From contig NC_092565.1 in the NCBI RefSeq assembly GCF_037975245.1, positions 7,682,999 through 7,746,998 of the forward strand: a stretch of DNA of 64,000 nt. Reading direction: 5' to 3'. The DNA is from Apostichopus japonicus. Taxonomy: Eukaryota > Echinodermata > Holothuroidea > Aspidochirotida > Stichopodidae. The notes below the pieces were generated by a model. That model had not been told where the DNA came from. It ran no database searches and saw nothing but the letters and a program-made list of their open reading frames with translations. How positions within the stretch are numbered: the stretch's first letter is position 1; each line of letters begins with the position of its first letter. Both the position numbers and the translations under genes were made by a program. Positions 55,670 through 64,000 of this stretch are shown here, piece after piece.

Positions 55670-58600
55670 CATTAACCGCTGCGGAAAATACCTTTAAAAC
55701 TCTACGTCGCTCAAAGTGTCCGGATTGCTGAGGTTTAAAGAATTTTTCCTCACTTTGCCATGACTTGTCTAATTTTAACACTTCTCAATGTCTGGAAATA
55801 ATTTGGAGATTCAGAACAATCAGGAATTGCATTTTTCAAACTTTAAGCAATTTCAAGGTTGCTTTGAACTTGTGCCTATAAAGTCCCTTTGTGACCAAAC
55901 ACAGAGTGATGGTAGGCCTATATAGCAAAATGCCTGTTGATCATTGCATGTTAGTGGCCATGTTTTAGCATATTTTAGTGCAATACTGGTCACCAATACT
56001 GCTGTTGCAGGCGGTAAGGATTTCTAAAACTGGGTGTAAAGTATCAGCCTAGTTTTCAGTCTAAAGTAAAAAAAATCCGGAAACTCTGATGTCATCAGAA
56101 TTCCATCAGAAATGTAGAAAAATCGCAGCAAGATTCTGTGATGTTTGTTGTTGTTTTCTTCATAGTTACCCTGACACTTTCATGCTCTAACTTCATTGTT
56201 AGTTTATAGTATTTAACCTAGGTTAATAGAACAAAGCTATAGTGTACAGTATTTGAACTAATGTATATCACATCCAAAATGCCGGAATCATTTCCCTTTT
56301 GAAACTTTATCTATGTAAGGAAGCTTTCTAAGTTTACTTTCTTCCTTTTCGTAATATTTGTGATTCAAAGCAGACATTTATGATGTAACGTTGTAGGAAG
56401 TATCAATTTATGTGTTGTGAAACTCTGACAGGAAATAACTGATATTTTGGAGGTGTTAAATGAACGATATCTGGTGAACTTGACACCCATACTTTCTAAT
56501 CTGGAAGGTAAACCCAGCACATTAAACATGGCCATGATAAATATTTTCATTATTTATATTTAACGACATGTGAAAAACAGAAACTACTAAATCAGTATTT
56601 TCTGGTGAGAAACATTGTGAAATTTATATCAAAGAGAAATATATTCCATACTGCTAGCTGAAAACCCTATCTCAATATCTTGTCCCTTATTCGAGATATA
56701 TTTGATTGAATGTAATCTTTTTTTGACTGGCTAAACTTTCAACTGCTTTTGGAAGTTGGATCACCGTAGGGGCTCTTCAATGCTTTACTGTCAGTCTGTC
56801 AGTAAGGTCATCTTTTTATTTATCCTTTAAACCTGATACCTGTAAAATGTTTACTTAGAGTAGCTATTAAAGTCTCTGTTTGTACTCCAAAGTGTCATCA
56901 AAATGTATCTTTTTTGTGCAGAAATATATGTTGGTGCTGTGGATAATTGATTGACAAATTGTAAAGAAAACAAAGATGTTTCAATCTGAAACGATGTATT
57001 TTCACAGTCCTCCTGTCCCTTCCCCCTGCCCTTCCCCTCTCCCTCCCCATCCCCATCCCAATCCCTTGGGATGTAGCAACAATCGTTCAACTAGCTGACT
57101 GTACAACTGATAATGTAAATCCATGTGTGGTATTGCATGTAGATCCATAGCTGTCATAGATCATACCACCTTCATTCATTGTGTGATATTTTAACCAATG
57201 TAAGCTGCATGTTCAGTTGTAATATGTTTAGATATTGATGTAACTAGCCAACTATACAGTACTGTACCTCAGATTTTAATTTTAGTGTTCATTCTACCTT
57301 GTACAATGGCTATTGACCCAGCTGATGTTTCCCACAAATTAAGAATCGACATGTGTTTTCTGCTTTTTACTCACTTTTAACCTCAAGGTTTTTTGTGGGG
57401 TTTTTGTTTGTTTTTCATATTTGTAGGTGTTCTTCTTCATTATATCAAAATGTTTATTTTCAGCCAAAATAGAAAAGTAGCAAGGTCATACATTTATCCT
57501 AAAAAGTCACTTCAATTTTTGTGGGAGTTTTACTCTAAAATGATATTTATAATTAAGTAGTGAAGCATGCATGTGAATCATACCATCATGTGATTAAATT
57601 AAGTACTATGTCAAGGGCATGCTTTCTTGCCTTGTAATAAGCCGTTATTCATTCGTGTATGCAATGCATGATGAAGTTACACAGTAGTAGTAAAAGTATG
57701 TATACATGTATGACATTTAAAGTACACTTGTGTATATATATGTTACATCTACATGATAGGGTGGTGTTTGCAGTGCAGGGTAGTAACCAATATGGGAGGG
57801 GGTGAGGACATGGGCCCCCATAAGTTGTCATCACTAGGATGATCAATAGCCTATGGATCAAAGGATCAAATGCAATTTAATAGCAACACTTACAATAATA
57901 ATTCCTCACTTATAGTTATTGGCACCTATATATCATCACATGTTCACAATGGCATAACAGATGAACCTATAGTTCTTAGGTGATTATTGAAAGCAGATAA
58001 CATCTCATACTGCTCCAACCAACAGGGATGCAACTGTGTATGCTTGTGGAGTGCTGTAGTCTCCCCCTTCCCCTCCCCAAAAGTAAATAAAGGGTGCCCC
58101 AACTCCCCCCCCCCAATGGCAGAAAGAATATTACAATAAAAATCCGAGTGAACAGTACATAATATATAAGATGTCCTTACCATTCAACCTAAACAGTTGA
58201 AAAATCTTCAACATTGTTTCAAAAGTTACAATGTTACAAAGTTTCAACATTTTGCACCTTCTATTTTATAAAAATTTCTCAATGGTAAGAGGGATCCCTG
58301 CTCTTCGATCCCTTCCCTAGAAGGCATAGCATATTAACCCTCTCCCCCAGTAAAAAAAAAGAATGATGGTTTTACCCCTGCCAACCAACGTTTCAATCTG
58401 GCCCTCATAGATCATTAATTAGAATCCCTGCTTTATAGTATCCTAACAATTATCAATTGCCACTTTCCAAGCAATTTCACTCGCTGAAACATTTATCTAC
58501 CTAACTAATTATCCTCTCCATTATCTAGGAATACATTGGTGTGCTAAAACTTTCCTGCAAACTATTTCAGGAAGCAATTTTTAGCACTGGAACCTTTACC

Positions 58601-59020
58601 AAGGCTGTGAATTTTAATTGATACATATATCCTAAACATACCATTAATAATATTTCATCGTTTTGTAAATGACAACAGGTTTTTTTTTTTAATGCAGGAA
58701 ACTTATTGAATTTTTTTTTCAATAAAATTGCGAAATATAAATATGTCATCACATTTATAACCTCAGATGAAAGAGGCACAGATAATAGAATGAACTCCTT
58801 TCATCAACCCGTTCATTGGATTGCCTGTGAATGGTCAATAAATTGTTTCGAGGGTTTGTGCAGTGGTGATAGTAATGGGTGAAATGGCCATTTGGCACCT
58901 TAAGTCATGATAAATGACCATATATCTACTCTATCTGAATGATGCAGCTGGTGAAACATGGGAACAGCTTGGATGGACTAATTTGTTTATTTGCAAGTGT
59001 GTCAACCTTTATTGATTTTT
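55670..59020. other. Non-coding stretch, no gene seen
   Basis: AT-rich. A polypyrimidine patch at 57008-57064 (CCCTTCCCC/CCATCCCCATCC-like) is compositional. No supported coding sequence. Confidence 0.5.
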
Positions 59021-59024
59021 CTGT

Positions 59025-59062
59025 TAAACATATATGAGACCGCTAAACATATATGAGACCGC
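59025..59062. repeat. Perfect 19-bp tandem duplication
   Basis: TAAACATATATGAGACCGC occurs twice in succession without mismatch. Confidence 0.95.
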
Positions 59063-60110
59063 TTTGCCTGCTGTGAAATTGTTGGTTTTTTTTTTTTAAT
59101 GAAATGTAGTATTTTAAACTATAGGAATATATTAATGAATAAATATATTTAGAACATAAAAAGGTTGTTTTTGTTTCTAAATTATTTCAGTTATGTAATT
59201 CCATGACATTGCTATATATGGAATATATATCATACATTTGTGAGTTTTAAGGAGTATCTATGGCCCATGGATGAAGGCTAGACAAAGGTGTATTAATGTA
59301 TTAATAACAAGTGTAAAACACCCACTAAATCGTGATTAAAATAATATGACAAAATAATTTACTAAGGTCAGGTCAAATACATATTGATGATTACTTTTTT
59401 TTGTTCATATGCTTAATAATGAAACACATTATTTTCAGTGTGCAATGATGTGACTCCAATGTATCATTGAAGTTTTCAGATTAATTACAGGGTGACTTTA
59501 ATTAGGCAGCATTTTCATCTTGATATGCCATATTCCAAGAGAAAACAGAACAATTTGAGTCAGATCTTGATAATATGTTTCTAGAGCTCTTCTGATTTTC
59601 AAAATATACAACTTTTAAGATTTCATCAATCTCTGGATCATTGCTCCTTTAAAGCTAAACATTGATGATGGCTTCTGTCGTCGTCGTTGTCGGCTCCTCG
59701 GGGCAGGCCTAACAAAAAGATAAATCCATTGTTTTATATCAAATCATGAAAACCCAATCAAAACATGTTACTTTTCAATAGTTCATATGAATAACAAAAC
59801 ACCCTTGGATGACATTCAACACCATTTTTGTCACTGGACAAAAATATGTAATGCATTGTAAAAGTGTTCATTAATAGTTGAGGGTAAAAGATTCTATTTG
59901 AGTTTTGCATCTGAGGAACTGACCCCTTCTGGTCTGTGTGTTAAGAGATAGGATAAGTAGTGCAGTCCCTTTCATTGACAAGGCTCAGATACATATTCAA
60001 AGGGTCATTTCTCAAAACTGTAATAGCTGAGGTATATAGCAATACAACCAACACTGTTTAATGCAATATGTAGTTAAACAAAATTAAGTTTTTTTCAGAA
60101 ATTTTCTTCA

Positions 60111-60345
60111 CTCCTCTCTTACCTGTCTCCTACTCCACTAACGTACTTTCCTAATCTACCAAAACGCCACTGGTATAATTTTGCACTGCGCCCTCTGTGA
60201 CCTCCGCTATGGGTCACCGCACACTATCTCTTCCTTCCAGGTTCACTATTCTGAGATGGAACGCATGTTTTTTCACTCCGTTTTTGTCTACTCCTTTACT
60301 GACGTTTCCTCACAAGAATCCTGCCGTTTCTCGATCGACGAAGGT
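60111..60345. repeat. Dispersed repeat, copy 3
   Basis: Starts with CTCCTCTCTTACCTGTCTCC, as in 40763 and 43512, then 'gcgccctctgtgacctcc'. More GC-rich than its flanks. On the minus strand the common word contains a consensus splice donor (GAGACAG|GTAAG). Confidence 0.6.
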
Positions 60346-61799
60346 TAATTAAGAAGTTTGCAGCAAGATTCCACAAGCCTGAAATCATCCTTTAGAGACA
60401 TTTAAAATTCCAATTTAAAATCATTCCAATTTGGTCAATAATGTTTACAAAATCTTTCAAGCATTTATTCAGATAAGATCAAAGCTGAGATACTGCCTTG
60501 CCAAGTCTTCTATTTTATTTATTTAACTTTTTTTTCACAGATGAGGATTTGATCAGTGAATATATAATGAACTAAATTTGATTTCACAAACTTTGTGACC
60601 TACCTGACTACATTTATAACAGTATATAGTCAAGTTGTAAAAAGTTTCAAAGCAAACTGGAATTTCTTTAATTGTTTCAACTGTAACTTTATTACTAGAA
60701 ATGAAACTTGACTCCTTAGAGTTTGGTATGGATGAAGTGCTGACACTAAATAGCAGATCAATGCGAAAGCTGTTTTTAATAGTTTGCCTTTAACTGAAAT
60801 CAACACGCCCAAATGTTTGAAATATCTGTTATGATTTTAGACTGTAATCATAAATAAACATCAAAACTGGGTACAAAGTGAAACAGTACTCCATGGTACG
60901 TGTTAACCATTAATGAACTGCAAAACCAAGAGCTTCAAATTTGGGATGGTCTTGATTCAACCCTCCTTCCCCCCCCCCCCCCCATCCATCCCCTTTTGCT
61001 TGTTTTTACTTACGTATAACTGGGTTAAGTGATGAACAATCTGGCTAAATCTATTTTCTAATCTGGTCTCTGCATAAATTTTTTTAGGGATGCATGTGGA
61101 ATGGGAAAATGATACTTAATGGAAAGAAAAAAAAGAATTAGCAAGGCGAGCTAGTTATGGCTTGGTGAAGTTAATCTGACAAGCTCCCTGATCGTTAATC
61201 ACCTTTGCCTTTTACCAATGATTATTTGTGTCAGTACTTGTCTACTTTCTTCTTTTTTCTTATGAATGGGGGGGCAGAGATAGGGGAAGGGGAGTTGAGT
61301 ATGCCCCAGTTGAAAAACTGGAATAGTATTTTGTGACTACATCTCATGGAGGGTTGTTTGTATGTGATAGTTTATATTAACACACATAATTGTTCTGCTA
61401 TAGATCATGACTGAGAGAACATTGGACACATTTTCATAATTTGAAGTTTTTATTAAATCTCAAAAGATTGCATATAAAATGCAACAAAGAAGATGTTAAC
61501 TTTCCCATCAAATTCTCTGTTTGTTAACTGTACATCTATAACTATGTGCGTATAACATCAATCACCTGGCAATTTAATACTATTGTGGGTAATACCTATT
61601 TTTTTCATGTTAGTGCTACTTTATTTGATTACTAGTTGCTTTATTCCTCACAAAACTTAGTCCTCTCTGATTTTCTTTCTTTTCAGTTTGCCTCTGAGGT
61701 AGATTCTACTAAAATGAAAAGCCTGTCTAAAGTTAGTCCTCTACCTGTGCAAATTCTTCAACAATTTGTTAAAGTCTCAGTATAAAGGCCTACTTTCAC

Positions 61800-61905
61800 T
61801 TTCGTGGCCAGCCTGTCTTAGGTCCCTTCTCTTGAAAGGTATATTTCTCTCGGTCTTACCAATGTAGCTTGCGAAATTGTGTCATTTCCTTCCATTGTAA
61901 TGAAT
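61800..61905 (-). pseudogene. Decayed GIY-YIG-like fragment, possibly from a Penelope-like or related retroelement
   Basis: On the minus strand one frame reads SYIGKTERNIPFKRRDLRQA then GHESES, resembling the YIG-K-T-x-R plus R-x-x-x-H core of GIY-YIG endonuclease domains carried by some retroelements. An in-frame stop lies just upstream (near 61887) and another follows. It is too short to classify further. Confidence 0.35.
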
Positions 61906-61909
61906 TAAC

Positions 61910-64000
61910 AGGTGTTTTCAGACGTTTCTCTGTGTAATTGTAAAAAGTGGACGATACAAGTATAGGACTGCGTTTAAATCATGATCGGGCTGCATGTGTA
62001 GACTACTTTGTTTACATTTGTAAAAATAGAACATGCTGACTTGGGCGGTCCCAATGACTTATATAGTAAATCATTCTCGCCATAAGGGCAACAGAAAATA
62101 ATTTTTTTTCTTTCGATTGTGACATGCTTTTCACTATTAGCGCATTTAGAATCAGAAACATTGAATTTTCTTTTTTTTTGTGTTGTATTGTATGCTATAG
62201 TTTTTTTTTTTAAAGAGTATTTGGACAGTTCATTCATTATTAATTAATTAATAAATTAAAGAAAACTTTTGCTTTAAGTTAGGCACTGCTATAGCTACTC
62301 AGTGCTTATACCATACTAAACCAATACAGTATTTAAACATATACTTTGAATCCCATTGTGATTCAGGAAACTAAGACAGAACCTGCAAAGTTTTTTTTTG
62401 ATTAGTTGAATCAATGAAACATGTCAATATATTTTGTTTAAGAAATACTTTATATAGTAACTTCTGGAGTTTGTTGTCAATAATTCTACAAGTTTCACAT
62501 ATATATATATATATTTATACATATTCAAATGGTTGTTTAATACGGTCACAAAGATCTTTTAGTTAGACTGAGATGTAGGATTTGTCTTGATTATAATGAT
62601 CCAAATTTAATATCCTACACTCATCAATCTTGTTTGTTTCTCCCTTTTGTTTGTTAACATTTATAATGTAAGCTGCAGTGACATTGATAGGTCTTACGAG
62701 GCTGTATTAAAATTTAATCCCGAAATATTATCTTACTTACTGTCAGTTAAATTGATGGTTTTAATTTTCATGATACTTGCTTGTTGTTCCAGTTATAATG
62801 TTTACGTCAGTAAATGAAGAAATTGGGTCACAGTGTTTCATTTAAGATTGGAGTGTAACTCTACACTAAGCTTGCTGGTATTTTGATCCAAAACCTGGTT
62901 AGCTCTCTGGCTGTAATAGTACCTGCATGTTCCACAAATTATCACGAAGGACATTTTCATAGGGATGGAGCAGATTTACACTAGAACCAATTAGAATGTT
63001 AATTAAGCTCTAACTTCAACACAGCTGGCATACCAGTTTAGTGCACAGAGGTGGATCTAGGGAAGTGGCTGGGCGTGGGGAGGGGGGGGGGGTTGGGCAT
63101 AGGAACCTGCCTCATCATCTAAAAAATTCCTGACATCAAATTAGCTACAAATATTATATTTTTCGTACAATTTTAGGTATGTCTTGTCAGGTTTCTTAGG
63201 CCAGCAGTCTTTTCAAACTGGGCGGAGATCCAGAAAAACGATCAAATCCGCGATGCCACAGGCATCGGCAAGATCGCTCCTTGGCCACCTACCTTGCGTG
63301 GGTCAAGTGGCCCAATGTCGGGACCCTTGTGGGGTCCAGGGGGCTAATGCCCGGAAGCTCAGCGATTTTTGCGTTTTTGAAAATCAGCCAAACCACTTGA
63401 AATTCACGCTTTGTTTTCGAGCACTATGTCTAAACTCATAAATGTTTAACCTATACATGACTGTTAGTATTTAGGCTACAGTTTAAAGACGGACCATGAA
63501 GGAAAAAATATGATCTGGCCATTTGACTAGAGTCAAAGTAACTACAGTAGTATTTTGTTATTTTGCGATGAAATTGTAACTGTTACAGTAGGCCAAAGGT
63601 GATTGACAAAATTTACCAGGGGGGGGGGATTAAAACATAAATGACGCAATAAGATACATTACACTGTGTGTACGTGACCATAAAGTTTTAGTTATGGACT
63701 TATCGTTTCCCCCTTTATTACTTTTTAAATGCCCAGAAAAAGCTGCCAGAATCATTGCATACTGCTGCATTAAAGGAAGTCAGTATTGGCCCCAAATTAA
63801 AGCATGCTATAATTGCAAGAAGTTTTCAAAAAGTACTTTCCTGGAGATCTTTACTCTCCAAATTGTGTCTTAAGAATTTGACTAAAGCTGACCATATTTG
63901 AATATCTAGCATATTTGGGCCAATACAGCATACCTTTAAGATTCAGAATCCACTTTGAGTGTTGTCATGTTGGTTTCCTTTCCTGTGCACTTTGTTTCAC
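61910..64000. other. Mostly non-coding right end of the window
   Basis: Apart from the GC-rich repeat at 63043-63440 and a fragment of the 94-bp repeat family near 63890, nothing is identified. Short (TA)n at about 62501-62515. Confidence 0.5.
63043..63440. repeat. GC-rich repeat fragment
   Basis: Begins with CAGAGGTGGATCTAGGG, a form typical of DNA-transposon ends. A G10 run follows, then a GC-rich segment at 63200-63430 very unlike the AT-rich flanks. No matching right end was found before 64000. The 85-codon ORF across it has no recognisable domain. Confidence 0.45.

Noticed and set aside
62742-62795. Minus-strand open segment before a GTAAGT donor near 62740
   Set aside because: An in-frame stop lies just upstream and there is no acceptor between it and the segment.

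Overview
The window is AT-rich animal nuclear DNA: spliced genes with GT-AG introns, long introns, many decayed DNA transposons and SINEs, and long poly(dC)/poly(dG) runs. The one gene I can name encodes an animal-type PDCD11/RRP5. The repeat style (tRNA-SINEs with a 'cttgcccaaggacacaac' core, ends of the type 'CAGGGGCGTAGCCAG') points to an invertebrate deuterostome, possibly an echinoderm. That placement is inference.

Bases 1-21490 hold the minus-strand gene PDCD11/RRP5, the multi-S1-domain ribosome-biogenesis factor. Its start codon is at 20020. I could place 26 consecutive coding exons with compatible phases (20020 down to 134), giving about 1344 codons: a basic N-terminal tail, then about 13 S1 repeats. 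The C-terminal HAT-repeat region must lie beyond the left edge. A probable untranslated first exon ends at 21300. The introns contain a 55-unit (CAT)n tract (3845-4009), an 84-bp minisatellite whose units carry a hairpin (14820-15560), a duplicated intron/exon boundary (16306-16574), a terminal-inverted-repeat element with arrays of an AAAACGTCCC motif (18551-19421), and a Mutator-like MITE with perfect 54-bp inverted repeats (20631-20965).

Bases 21500-64000 have no gene I can name. A second minus-strand gene is suggested by an open 221-bp exon with both splice sites (33502-33722) and a terminal exon ending in TAA beside AATAAA (23341-23465). Their phases match directly. A strong 31-bp candidate cassette exon lies between them (26783-26813). 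I do not recognise the product.

The rest is intergenic or intronic DNA with mobile elements: an inverted-repeat foldback (27565-27940), SINE copies (30130-30570, 35425-35820), a 659-bp element with 5-bp target duplications (33885-34543), a Harbinger-like MITE flanked by TAA (47385-48479), and a nested transposon cluster (53238-55657) that contains a hAT-like element and several copies of one shared module. A decayed GIY-YIG-like fragment lies near 61800. All splice junctions were read by eye from sequence and have no transcript support.
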